A stretch of DNA of 64,000 bases from contig JAXHNF010000016.1 of NCBI GenBank assembly GCA_034520745.1, positions 121,804-185,803 on the forward strand, read 5' to 3'. A program made the position numbers and the translations under genes. The notes beneath the pieces were generated by a model. The model made no database searches. It was not told the origin of the DNA and saw only the letters and a list, made by a program, of their open reading frames with translations. Position 1 is the stretch's first letter, and each line of letters opens with the position of its first letter. The stretch comes from Alkalibacterium sp034520745 (GTDB lineage Bacteria > Bacillota > Bacilli > Lactobacillales > Carnobacteriaceae_A). Shown one piece after another: positions 1 to 9,350 of the stretch.

Positions 1-1088
1 AGCACAGATATTCCAATCCGGCACTAAGTATGAAGGTTCTTCTGGTGCTCAGGAACAAGTGTCCGGGATTCAGACGATTTATAAAGATTTAATGAACGGT
101 GTCTCTCACATGCTGCCATTTGTTGTAGGCGGCGGGATCCTGCTTGCGATCTCATTCCTGTTTGAAGCACAGCTGGGCTCGGATAGCGTCATATTCGAAT
201 CACTGAATACAGTCGGTGCCTCGGCCTTCCAGTTCCTGATCCCGATCCTGGCCGGATATATTGCATACAGTATTGCTGACCGTCCCGGACTGCTACCTGG
301 TATGGCAGGCGGACTGTTAGCCGTTGAAAGTAATGCAGGCTTCCTCGGAGGATTAGTAGCCGGTTTCGTTGCCGGTTATGTCATGAACTGGATCAAGAAA
401 TCACTCAAGGGTCTTCCTAAATCACTTGAAGGATTAAAATCGATTCTTCTTTACCCTGTTCTTGGTCTGCTCGTCGTCGGTATGCTCATGTTCTTCCTTG
501 TCGGTCCGTTCTTTGCTATCATCAATGATGCCATGCTTGGCTTCCTGAACAACCTTGGAACAGGAAATGCGGTGCTGTTAGGCGCTGTACTTGGCGGCAT
601 GATGGCTGTCGATATGGGCGGTCCTGTTAATAAAGCGGCTTATGCCTTTTCGATCGGTGTCTTCACTGATACAGGAGACGGAAGTTTGATGGCTGCAGTC
701 ATGGTCGGCGGTATGATCCCACCATTAGCCATTGCCATTGCAACGCTGCTGTTCAGCATCTAAATTTACCGATGTTGAACAAAAATCGGGCTTGTCGAAC
801 TTTGTGCTGGGCGCTTCATTCATCACAGAGGGAGCTATCCCATTTGCCGCAGCCGATCCGCTTCGTGTCATCGGCTCATCGATCTTAGGTTCAGCTATTG
901 CCGGCGGATTGACACAATTATGGAACGTAGCGATTCCTGCTCCGCACGGCGGATTATTCGTCATCGGAATCGGAGAGAATCCACTGTTGTTCGTCGTGGC
1001 TTTACTCATCGGTGCTGCGATTTCTGCAGTAGTCCTTGGACTTTGGAAACCGAGAGTTGATGAAAACACCAGCAAATGTAACAACTGA
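1..1088 (+). CDS. fruA: PTS fructose transporter EIIBC/EIIABC, C-terminal part (5'-truncated, frameshifted)
   Basis: Membrane permease domain (EIIC) of a fructose-type phosphotransferase system, which imports and phosphorylates sugar. The window opens in the flexible linker before EIIC; a reading frame from base 2 runs into the hydrophobic domain with many glycine-rich membrane segments. Family hallmarks seen are the GGPVNKAAYAFS segment, ITEGAIPFAAADP and the PHGG motif near the end. The frame breaks near 755-765: the first part ends at 763 after ATLLF, and the continuing part (KFTDVEQKSG onward) runs to 1088 in another frame. Both parts are well conserved, so a one-base error is more likely than decay. 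EIIA and EIIB, if fused, lie left of the window. Fructose specificity is inferred from family resemblance. Confidence 0.85.
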
Positions 1089-1150
1089 AGACGTGTAATA
1101 GTACAAGATTTTACAAGACTTAACACTCAGCAAATTTAAATAAATATCAG

Positions 1151-1195
1151 AAAGCGACTGGTGAATCTCAAACGATTTACTGGTTGCTTTTTTTA
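1151..1195 (+). terminator. Rho-independent terminator after the PTS gene
   Basis: A stem of about 16 pairs, including G-U wobbles (AAAGCGACTGGTGAAT pairing with ATTTACTGGTTGCTTT), with a short loop and a run of T. It lies 60 bases after the PTS stop codon. Confidence 0.75.
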
Positions 1196-1312
1196 TATAG
1201 GATTTGAAGATGTAGTGTTAAAAGTATATAATAATCTTATACTAAACTCTAGATTACAGTGGGTATGGACCGTTAAATCAAAGTTACAAACAATACATAG
1301 GGGGACGTTATC

Positions 1313-1892
1313 ATGAAAAAATCAGGAAGGTATCTGATTATATCTGCGTTAGCTGTCGCCGCTCTCAGCCTGTTCATTGAACGAATCAGATCTTGAGTCC
1401 TATGCAGGAGGACCACTTAGAATTGCCGTGATCGGGGAAGGACCCGGTGTAGAGGAAGAATACATCAGATTTGAAGAAATCACCTTTGATGATCTCGTCG
1501 AAGACGAAATCGACTCCTACAATGCCGTTTTTGTCATGGAAGAAAAACTGACAGAAGCTTCAAGCGAACAGTATGCAGACACTTATTTAGATAGTGAGAT
1601 CCCCGTTTTCTTTGTATCTGCACAAAGTACGGTTCCTTTCACGGAAAAAGATTTGGAGTACAGCACGGAATCATGGGGATGGGAAGAAGGCGTCAGCTAT
1701 ATCTCGGGACTTTACCGGACAGATGATAAAAATGCATTAACGAAAATTGGGTTCGGCTTATATAACGAAGAAATGACTGAAGAAAAGCTCCAGGCCACTT
1801 ATTCACTCGTCTTCAGAAAAATCCAGGAACTGCAAGGAAGCGGCTTTTGGAAGGACCGTAATATGAAAGACTGCAGTTTTCAGATGATTTAG
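1313..1892 (+). CDS. Predicted exported protein of unknown function (frameshifted)
   Basis: I do not recognise the family. The start ATG at 1313 follows a GGGGG-type ribosome binding site (atagggggacg) and encodes a basic N-terminus (MKKSGRY) plus a hydrophobic stretch (LIISALAVAALSLF), a signal peptide or anchor. The frame then breaks near 1375 and continues as an acidic domain of about 170 residues (NESDLESYAGGP onward) to 1892. No cysteine lipobox is visible, though the break falls where one could be. The body is rich in Glu and Asp and has segments such as PLRIAVIGEGPG and SEIPVFFVSAQST that suggest an alpha/beta fold. It stands alone, downstream of a terminator. Confidence 0.6.
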
Positions 1893-1912
1893 AAAAGATG
1901 AGGGAGAGTATG

Positions 1913-2263
1913 ATGACCAAACATAAAATATATTCGATGAGTGTTGCAAAGGTTTATCCACTTTATATTAATAAAGCCGAAAGAAAAGAGCGCACCAAAG
2001 AAGAAGTAGATGAAATCATCCGCTGGCTGACAGGTCATAGTCAGGAAGGACTCGAAGCAGAGCTTAAAAAAGAGACAGATTTTGAGACATTCTTTGAGCA
2101 GGCACCGCGTCTTAATCCTTCACGAAAAGAGATCAAAGGAGTCATCTGCGGAATTCGAGTCGAAGAGATTGAAGAGCCGATCATGCAGGAGATCCGTTAT
2201 CTGGATAAACTGATTGATGAACTGGCTAAAGGAAAAGCTATGGAAAAAATATTAAGAGATTAA
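1913..2263 (+). CDS. DUF2200 family protein
   Basis: Small soluble protein of about 116 residues matching the DUF2200 family, which has no established function. Conserved family features are the N-terminal MTKHKIYSMSVAKVYPLY block, RTKEEVDEIIRWLTG, the LNPSR segment, GVICGIRVEEIE and the C-terminal YLDKLIDELAKGKAMEKIL helix. The start is placed at 1913 (or 1910) rather than the upstream ATG at 1898, because AGGGAGAG at 1901-1908 is a good ribosome binding site and family members begin with MTKH. It is intact and follows the exported protein closely, so it may be co-transcribed with it. Confidence 0.85.
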   Translation: MTKHKIYSMSVAKVYPLYINKAERKERTKEEVDEIIRWLTGHSQEGLEAELKKETDFETFFEQAPRLNPSRKEIKGVICGIRVEEIEEPIMQEIRYLDKLIDELAKGKAMEKILRD

Positions 2264-3455
2264 CAAGAAGGTTGTTAGAACAATCGGCAATGATAAGAGA
2301 TGCATTATACCTGATTTGCATGAGTTGTCTATCATATTCATAACAGATATAAAGATACAGAAGAATACAGCAAACAGGATGATGCAGGATCAAACTAATA
2401 TGATTTAAACACATGATAGATGTAATGAATGGTTTGAGATAGATCAGAGCTAATAAATAATTATCAGGAGTTAAAAATTATAATTTGTCTGAGACCGGCT
2501 TGATACGACGATTCTAAGAGTGCCTGATGGATAATCACACGAAGTCAGAACTGAAACGAGATTGTACGGCGTGACAGGATGACAGTATATGACTGGTAAA
2601 TAATTACGAATCAGAATTCTGACAGCAAACAGATGTACAGAAAAATAAAATGAATGTGATAGAAATCTTCAGCGGTGAAAACATATTTTTATTAAAATGA
2701 ATTAAACCGTAGAAAATGTCATTAAATCAGGGAGAATTGAATTCAATTCAAAGCTGAATCCAGAGAGAGTTGAATTCAATCAAATTCGATGACGAGAGAC
2801 CATATTCTCATATAATCTACTTGGTATAATATATATTATGTAAACTAAAATAAAGAAAAAGAAAGCTGCCTCAGGACACCTTAAATTTTGAATTAATCCC
2901 CTATTTTTTCAAGATTTTTTAGATATTTTTAGCTGCTCTGGATTTAACAGAAATTTTCTAAGAATAATCGTATTAATTAAAGGTTTTTAGTCTATGTAAA
3001 GTGCCGAGCCATTATCCCGGATCTGTTATCGGCTCATGCTTCGGTCTAGCTCGATTTTGATGGTACTTGACTAACTGTGCTTCTCCAGAGTCATTCTATT
3101 ATTTCCATTTATTATCTCTACATAGAATAATGAATTATTTCCTTATAAAGCATAAATCGGCTTTCTTATAAGTCGGCTTTTTTTCTGTAAATTATTCATG
3201 TGCTGATACTGAGTAATTCAATCAATAAGAACCTTGCAAAAATTCAGTTTAAAAGTATCGACAGCATTTAACTGTCATAAACCTGATCAGCTCTGTATAT
3301 CCGTTTCAATACACAAAATCATCTGTACATCTTCGGTCTTAAATTCTATGATAAAAAATGGTGAATCATCCTGGATATCTCGAAATGATCTGAATTTTTT
3401 CTGAAAAAAGCATGATCGGTTTAAATCTAATGACATCCATACATTCGAATCAGGC
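2264..3455. other. AT-rich stretch of about 1.2 kb without recognisable genes
   Basis: No reading frame here resembles a known protein on either strand, and base composition is clearly more AT-rich than the flanks. Visible small structures are a direct repeat of TTGAATTCAAT-like sequence near 2737 and 2771, a possible -10 box (GGTATAAT) near 2822, and a motif near 2440-2468 that recurs at about 5277-5304. The region could be eroded DNA or hold an unrecognised RNA. Confidence 0.6.
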
Positions 3456-3692
3456 TTGTACTATATGAAGTGTACAACATTAAGCATCCTGGCCGCTGAT
3501 TTGATTTTCGTTAATCGGATAAGTGATGTCAAGAGCTGGCTAAATGATTTCAATTCATTTGAACTGTTCGATTCAACGACAGGTTTGATCAGTATTAAGA
3601 TCTCTGTTTACAGCCTGTCTGTTCATCTCTTTTCTCCCCTTCGCCCCTCCCCTTATCTCATAGAAGAATTGTATGGTAAGATTCAATTGTAA
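3456..3692 (+). CDS. Doubtful small ORF, 78 residues
   Basis: An open frame of 78 codons with no family I recognise and no convincing ribosome binding site. It ends 30 bases before the NRDE gene. The C-terminal part (LFSPLRPSPYL) is atypical for a real protein. I list it only because it occupies an otherwise empty stretch; it is probably not a gene. Confidence 0.15.
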   Translation: MYYMKCTTLSILAADLIFVNRISDVKSWLNDFNSFELFDSTTGLISIKISVYSLSVHLFSPLRPSPYLIEELYGKIQL

Positions 3693-3721
3693 GTAATATA
3701 GAATTTAGGATGTGACTGTCA

Positions 3722-4492
3722 ATGTGTTTGATCACTCTCAGCTACAAGCAGCACCCTGACTTCCCTTTGATCCTCGTTCAGAACCGGGACGAATTATATG
3801 ATCGAGAGAGCTTGCCTCTTCATTTCTGGAAAGATTATCCGCATGTTTTATCCGGCCGGGATAAGCGCCATGGAGGAACATGGTCCGGTATAACTAAATC
3901 TGGACGTGTCGCTTCTCTGACCAATCGTCCTTTTGACGACTCTCCGGCTGTAGCGGATTCTTTTTCAAGAGGTAAAATAGTCAAAGATTTTTTAACAGAC
4001 CATGATTCCATCGAAGCCTTTCTTAAATACCTGCGTGAGAATCGTCTAAGCTATGACAGCTATCAGCTGTTATTTGGTACGATAGATGACCTGCACATTT
4101 ATTCGAATGCTACTGATCAGCACTTGAAACTTAAGCCGGGTCTGTATTCATTAAGCAGCACGGATGATAATTTAAGTCAGCACAAGATGCAGCGGTCACT
4201 AAAACTGGTTGGACAGTATTTAACCGATCATCCAGAACCTGAACTGACTGATCTGATCACTCTTTTTAAAGATAAGCAGAAGGCTGAAGATATTCCCGCC
4301 TTGCCAAGTACGGTGCCATATGAAATGGGTCGCAGACATTCGTCAATCTTTATTGAAGGAGACAGATTCGGAACAGTCAATACGACGGCAGTATCTGTTC
4401 ATAATGATTGTTCTGTCAAGGTTAAAGAAGTCCGATATGATCGGTTGGGAGAACTTGAGACCAGTGAAGAACAGTTTAAGCTGAACTCCTGA
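3722..4492 (+). CDS. NRDE (TANGO2-like) family protein
   Basis: Soluble protein of 256 residues in the NRDE/TANGO2 family, named after the Asn-Arg-Asp-Glu motif. The motif is seen at about residues 21-24 (LVQNRDELY) after the typical MCLI start, followed by GRDKRHGGTWSGITKSGRVASLTNR, the family's most conserved block. The C-terminus has the expected MGRRHSSIFI and FGTVNTTAVSV segments. N-terminal Met-Cys suggests an Ntn-hydrolase-like fold with Cys2 as possible nucleophile; this is family-level inference and the bacterial function is unknown. Length is normal and the frame is intact. Confidence 0.88.
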   Translation: MCLITLSYKQHPDFPLILVQNRDELYDRESLPLHFWKDYPHVLSGRDKRHGGTWSGITKSGRVASLTNRPFDDSPAVADSFSRGKIVKDFLTDHDSIEAFLKYLRENRLSYDSYQLLFGTIDDLHIYSNATDQHLKLKPGLYSLSSTDDNLSQHKMQRSLKLVGQYLTDHPEPELTDLITLFKDKQKAEDIPALPSTVPYEMGRRHSSIFIEGDRFGTVNTTAVSVHNDCSVKVKEVRYDRLGELETSEEQFKLNS

Positions 4493-4553
4493 TTTTTTAA
4501 AAGAGAATGATACGGGTCCACTTTTTGGTGCAGGTTTAAGAAAAGATATTCGT

Positions 4554-4590
4554 AACTAGAGGCTGGGACAAGAGTTCCAGTCTCTAGTTT
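4554..4590 (+). terminator. Terminator hairpin after the NRDE gene
   Basis: AACTAGAGGCTGGGAC pairs with GTTCCAGTCTCTAGTT across a four-base loop (aaga), followed by T-rich sequence. It lies about 60 bases beyond the NRDE stop. Confidence 0.7.
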
Positions 4591-4743
4591 AAATAATTGA
4601 ATTTCCGTCCTTGAAAATTCCGGAACAAAAATATCACATCTCTTAAGGAGTATTTTGCATGACTTTATAATTAAGACTCGCTGAATATTAGCTGATTGTG
4701 CGATTGTGTTATTTAGAGGGTATTATTTCCTGCTTCATGCTGT

Positions 4744-4968
4744 TTATTTCAGAACTTTCTTGATCGATTCGATAAACAAGTCAAAATGTCCGACGTTGAA
4801 TACGGGTAAAAATTCTTTTCTCTTCGACAGTTCAGATGTGATGAAAATATCGATATCACAGTTGAAATAATCCTGTTCCAGCTGGCAGATCGATTCGATC
4901 TCAGATGAATCATATGTATACGCTACAGAACCGTTTTTACCATGTTTTTTTGCTATTACATAAGCCAT
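4744..4968 (-). CDS. Small conserved protein, DUF6718-like
   Basis: A 74-residue soluble protein beginning MAYVIAKKHGKNGSVAY, preceded by the ribosome binding site AGAGGAAAC. The opening resembles small proteins grouped as DUF6718, but I am unsure of that assignment. The rest has an acidic middle (YFNCDIDIFITSEL) and a C-terminal amphipathic helix. Function is unknown. It converges on the NRDE gene and stands alone. Confidence 0.55.
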   Translation of the reverse strand: MAYVIAKKHGKNGSVAYTYDSSEIESICQLEQDYFNCDIDIFITSELSKRKEFLPVFNVGHFDLFIESIKKVLK

Positions 4969-4989
4969 GTTGTTTCCTCTCTATGTGTG

Positions 4990-5380
4990 CTATTAATATA
5001 TATCTACATTAATACGTTCATGCTCGTTTGTGTTTAGTATGTACAAAAGACGTCCTTTTTATATTCTAATATATATTTGTCAGTTTTACCATACAAGATT
5101 GCATGAATATTTGAATAAACAGAAATTCTTTTCACATGCAACTCTTCCCCCGCTTCTCTCAACTCTCCTTTCACCTCTTTTAGAAACGATCCAACCATAT
5201 GGAAGACCCAGCTGTAAACTTCCAGAGAGCCTGAAGACGTGCAGTCTTCTTCGGTCACACTCTTTTGAAGAGTAGTAGATCAAAGCTAATAAATCGTTTA
5301 TCAGATATTGATGACCAGCATTGTGAATTACTTTATAAAGGACGTCTAGATAAGTTATAATAAAGAAAATACAAAGACAA
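4990..5380. other. Intergenic region between divergent genes, no gene seen
   Basis: Overlapping short open frames exist on both strands but none has a recognisable product or ribosome binding site. Near 5277-5304 the sequence resembles a segment at about 2440-2468. Promoters for the flanking divergent genes should lie here, but I see no clear consensus. Confidence 0.4.
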
Positions 5381-5388
5381 GCAGGTCG

Positions 5389-6649
5389 ATGCCCATGATA
5401 CATGAATCTCGCTCAGGTACGATCCCGATAGAAAAATTAATGAAATCAGCCCTTTTCAACTACAAGAAAGAAAAAGATTTCCCTTATGACCGGATGAAGA
5501 AAACATCTCTTTTTAGAAAGCTTTGGAACGAACGGCAGTTAAAAAAGCTGTTATCTAGACTGACGGATGAACTGGACCCGTACATCCCTGAATTAAGAGC
5601 CTACAGTGAGTCGTCTGATGAGGAATTACCTGCGGCCACGGCCTTAGCAGTGAAGTCTCTGTTCGTTAGATTATTCAAGGAAGTCGACAGCAGAAAGCTG
5701 CTGTTCGACCAGCCCTTCCTCACTTATTTCATTGATCAGGGCTATATGGACACTGCGGAAGCGTTCATGCTCCGTGCGAGACAGGAAGATCCTAATTTGA
5801 GCAACGAGGAGGTCTTTCAGGCTCTCAGGAATGTCTGGATCATGAACAGCCTGCAGATCTGCTGGGACACAACGCTCGAGCTGACTCCTTCCATGTATGC
5901 GTACAGCATGCTTTATCCTTATACGGACAACCTTCTCGATGATCCAAACATCGAAGACGCTGCTAAACGGGCTTTCAACCAGAGACTGTATCAGGCGCTG
6001 AACGGCAAAATAGTCAAATCAGATGACCAGACGGAAAGCCGGATTTTTGCCCTGGTCGACATGATCAATCGGCAGTACCCGAAAGAGACCTTTCCGGAAG
6101 TGACCGAGAGTATCCTGCTGATCCATGAAGCGCAGACTTTGAGTATGAAGCAAGGACAGTCCGCCCCACTTTCCACTGAGGACGTCTTGACGATCAGTTT
6201 TTTCAAAGGCGGGACCTCAGTTTTAGCCGACGCCTATCTGATCAAAGGCGTGTTATCTGACGACGAAAGTCAGTTTGCCTTTGAGTATGGGGCTTTTTTG
6301 CAGCTGCTTGACGATCTGCAGGATAAAGATAGTGATGAAGACAGTCATAACCAGACGCTTTTCAGCGTGCCACGTTCAGGAGAATCGATCGAACATGAGA
6401 TCAGAAACCTCATTTCTTACATTTATTCAGTGAACGAACGTAAACGTGTCCGATGATCAGAACACCTTGCGAATGAAAAAAGTCATCAGCCAGTGCACGC
6501 TCATCATGATCATGGAAGCTGTCGGAAAGAACCCTGAACTGATCAGCCAGTCCCTGTACAAAGAACTGGAAACGTATTCAAAAGTCAGATTGCGTTTTTA
6601 CCAGGACCTGCAGCAGCGTATGAAAAACTTACTGGAAGAAATTAAATAG
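5389..6649 (+). CDS. Class 1 isoprenoid biosynthesis enzyme-like protein (frameshifted near the 3' end)
   Basis: All-helical protein of about 420 residues with two aspartate-rich motifs of the kind that bind Mg2+-diphosphate in isoprenyl synthases: YTDNLLDDPN at about residues 177-186 and LLDDLQDKDSDED at about 305-317. The overall sequence is unlike canonical farnesyl or heptaprenyl diphosphate synthases and fits the uncharacterised 'class 1 isoprenoid biosynthesis enzyme' group. The main frame ends at 6456, and the last 65 residues continue in another frame from about 6440 to 6649, so a base error near 6440 is likely. Substrate is unknown and no other terpenoid gene is adjacent. Confidence 0.65.
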
Positions 6650-6705
6650 AGCCGATGATAATGAGAGAGGCTACTGCCCTCTTCCATTATCATCGGCTCT
6701 ACTTT
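6647..6705. terminator. Bidirectional terminator between convergent genes
   Basis: A perfect 17-base inverted repeat, TAGAGCCGATGATAATG at 6647-6663 and its complement at 6685-6701, flanks an inner AGAGAGG/CCCTCTT hairpin. It lies between the convergent isoprenoid-enzyme and phospholipase genes and probably serves both. Confidence 0.85.
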
Positions 6706-6746
6706 CTGTCTCCCCTCTTCTCCCCTTCGTTCTGTAATACGGATAA

Positions 6747-8179
6747 TCAGAGTAAATCTTCGAGAGGATAAAATAAAATATAAACGATCCTTAAGGTCAA
6801 TTTCTTGTACCAGGAGATGGGTTCTTCTTCGGCTGTCTCTTCTACAAAGGCAATGCCGTCCTTCTCATAAGGGACACTGCTGCGCGCGATTTCCTTGATG
6901 CTTTTTTCAATGGCCGTCGCCAGTTCGGGACTGTCGATCACGACCAGGTTTTCCTGACTCAAAAATGAGCTGCGCGGGTCAAAATTGAACGAGCCGACCA
7001 GACATAACCGCTCATCGATCAGATGCGTTTTGGCATGGATATAGCCTTCGCCCTGGAAATGATAAAGCTGAGCTGTAAGAGCGCTCAGTTTGTCCAGGTA
7101 TTTCCTTTGACCGGCCATGGCAAAGAAGTTCGTGGACGTGGTCAGCGAGTTGGTTACGAAAATGATCTCAGCTTCGGTATTCTCTAAAGTGATATAATGG
7201 CGCATGTCTTTGCTCGGGACGACATAAGGACTCTGGAAAACGATTTTTTCTTTCGCTTCATCATAGAGGTTGCCCAAAGTCGAAAGGATCACCGGGTCTT
7301 TTTCCACCGCTGGATCGGGTTGGTCACCAGACTGACTTTTCCGGTCGGATACAAATGCTTGTCCCAGTCGATCGATGTGCTGGCCCGTTCTTCATAAGTG
7401 TGTTCGGCTTCTTTGAGGTTCGACAGCAGGAACTCATGGGTTTCTTCAGCCATCTTCTTGTACCGCTTCAGAATATGGTTGGGTCTGACGGCGGTAAACG
7501 GATGATACCAGACGGATTCAAAGTAGTCTGAATACTGCTTCAGGACACTCTCGTCGTAGCGCTCAGGGTCCTGATTGGTGATCACGACATCCCGGTCATA
7601 GACCGCCTCTTCATGATCCTCGACGAAAAAGGCATCCTCCAGGTTCACGCCGCCCGTTAAAACATAGCGGTCGTCGATGATGAGGTACTTGTCATGCATC
7701 CGGTTCTGCCAGGTCCAGGGCCTCTTCCACCTGAAAGGCTCATAAAAAGCGAGCTTGATGTTCGGATGAGCCATCAGTGCCCAGTATTTGCCGTTGCGTA
7801 TCCCAAACAGATCGTGACCCTTGCCGTCAAACAGCACATTCACTTCCACACCCCTGTCGGCCGCTTCCAGCAGTTTGCCGTAAAACAAATCACTGGCTTT
7901 GCCGTCCTTGATCGAGAAGTTGGCGAATTTGATGGTTTTTTCTGCAGAGTTCAGAAGATCCAGATGCAGCGGCAAAAGCAGGTCCTGATCTTCAAAAAAC
8001 GCCGCTTTATCCGGGCCCTGCCGCTTATCTTCACCGTAGAAGGACGAAGAAGGTCTGATATCGAGGTCCTCTTTCGGTGTGGGCTTCTTCAATTGAGGCA
8101 GGATATTGCCTGCCACAAGCGCGTAGCCCAAGTATGCACCGAAACCGATCAGCCCACCTTTCAGTATTTTTTTAAGCAT
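6747..8179 (-). CDS. Phospholipase D / cardiolipin synthase-like protein (frameshifted)
   Basis: Membrane-anchored protein with two HKD half-sites of the phospholipase D superfamily, which transfer or hydrolyse phosphatidyl groups. An N-terminal hydrophobic segment (GLIGFGAYLGYALVAG) is followed by HKD1 (MHDKYLIIDDRYVLTGG) and, after a frame break near 7300, HKD2 (IHAKTHLIDERLCLVGSFNF). Both motifs keep His and Lys. I prefer the start at 8179 (MLKKIL) because GAGAGGA lies at the right distance; an in-frame ATG at 8197 is possible. Cardiolipin synthase activity is possible, but the sequence is closer to the general PLD-like group. It stands alone. Confidence 0.82.
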
Positions 8180-8274
8180 TGCAATCAATCCTCTCATGTT
8201 AAAAGCCCCGTAACTAGTACCTTAATTGTAGCATTAAAGGGATTTTTGTGGAAAGATCGAGACTTGCATACAAC

Positions 8275-8330
8275 AAAAAACTGTCCCGAGACAGTCACTC
8301 CACTGAGCGAAAATCTGCGGGACAGTTTTT
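8275..8330. terminator. Terminator hairpin downstream of the DUF3784 gene
   Basis: AAAAACTGTCCCG and CGGGACAGTTTTT form a stem with T or A tracts on both sides. It separates the DUF3784 gene from the PLD gene downstream and can act on the minus strand. Confidence 0.75.
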
Positions 8331-8355
8331 GGATGATCATTATTAGAATAAACAT

Positions 8356-8718
8356 TTAGTCGGAAAAAAATTCAGTTATTATTTTCTCTTCATCACTGTT
8401 CTTCTTGCCCAGCTTCGTATTCCCGTCGTATTTCTGAGCGATGAACAAGATGATCATTGTCCATACGACAAAAACAGCCGTAATGACCGTGGGAGAAACA
8501 CTCTGCCCGAGATACTCAAGCAGCGCCATCAGCAGAAAGAACACTCCACTGATATACCCGTAAAACCCGAGCAGTCGCCCGAGTGCTTTTGTATCTACCT
8601 TCTTTTTCTTTTCCTTAGACATCGTATTATAGCCTGCGATCAGCATGTTCCATTTCAGGATATGCACCGCAAAGCCGATGATGAATAATATGAGACCCAT
8701 GAACAGATATGTCCACAT
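8356..8718 (-). CDS. DUF3784 membrane protein
   Basis: Protein of 120 residues with three predicted membrane segments (about residues 4-22, 52-72 and 77-97). The segment ILKWNMLIAGYNTMSKEKKKKVD is the hallmark of DUF3784, a family of small Gram-positive membrane proteins of unknown function. The C-terminus is charged and probably cytoplasmic. A ribosome binding site (AGAAGGTACG) precedes the ATG. Length is normal and the frame intact. Confidence 0.8.
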   Translation of the reverse strand: MWTYLFMGLILFIIGFAVHILKWNMLIAGYNTMSKEKKKKVDTKALGRLLGFYGYISGVFFLLMALLEYLGQSVSPTVITAVFVVWTMIILFIAQKYDGNTKLGKKNSDEEKIITEFFSD

Positions 8719-8763
8719 AATCGTACCTTCTTTCTATTTCAGTCATTCTCTCCAGTTATTTCA

Positions 8764-9350
8764 TTAACGGCTGAGGACGTCTAATCCATACCCTCCGAAA
8801 AATGCGTCTGCCGGGCGCAGTCTGCCGTGGGAAGCTTCTTTCATGAAGTTCCAGGTTGTGAAGGCGCTTTCGTTGGCACCGAAGACGTCAGGACCTTTGG
8901 TAAGACTTCGACAGCACCGAGTTCAAACAGGACCCATGTCATGTACTTTTCGGTCCATTTTTCATCAGTGACCTGATACAGTCGTGCCAGAGCCAGGGCG
9001 TCTTTGTCTTCGAAGATGTCGTCTAATGTGCGCCCTTTTACCGTCTCGGTGTTTACATGCGCGCTGAGCATGTCGAAAAACAGTTCACGCTGTTCGGCCG
9101 TTGCCTTGCCGTAGGTGTTCATGACTTTGAAAACGGAAAGGAGATCTTTGATCCGCTGATGTTCGGGCAGGTTGTACCACTTGAGGAGTTCCTGCTTGTT
9201 TTCTTCGACCTCTTCCATCGCCTGGATGAAGAAGCTGAATTTCGTGAGATTGTCATCATAGACGACGTCGTCTTCTTTCAGATCCGGATCAAAGTAGAGA
9301 TATTCTCTCGCCCAGGGTTTTTCATTCAGTAAGTGTTTCAGTTCAGCCAT
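8764..9350 (-). CDS. Uncharacterised soluble protein coupled to patatin (frameshifted near the 3' end)
   Basis: I do not recognise the family. The open frame gives 169 residues, acidic and largely helical, but its last 15 residues look out of frame. Shifting one base near 8905 continues as LTKGPDVFGANESAFTTW and ends with FGGYGLDVLSR at 8764, a more natural tail, so the protein is probably about 195 residues. The start codon directly follows the patatin stop codon (TAA ATG), indicating translational coupling and a shared job with that lipase. Confidence 0.6.

Noticed and set aside
7694..8359. Plus-strand frame of 221 codons opposite the phospholipase gene
   Set aside because: The minus strand encodes clear HKD motifs; this frame resembles nothing and lacks a start signal.
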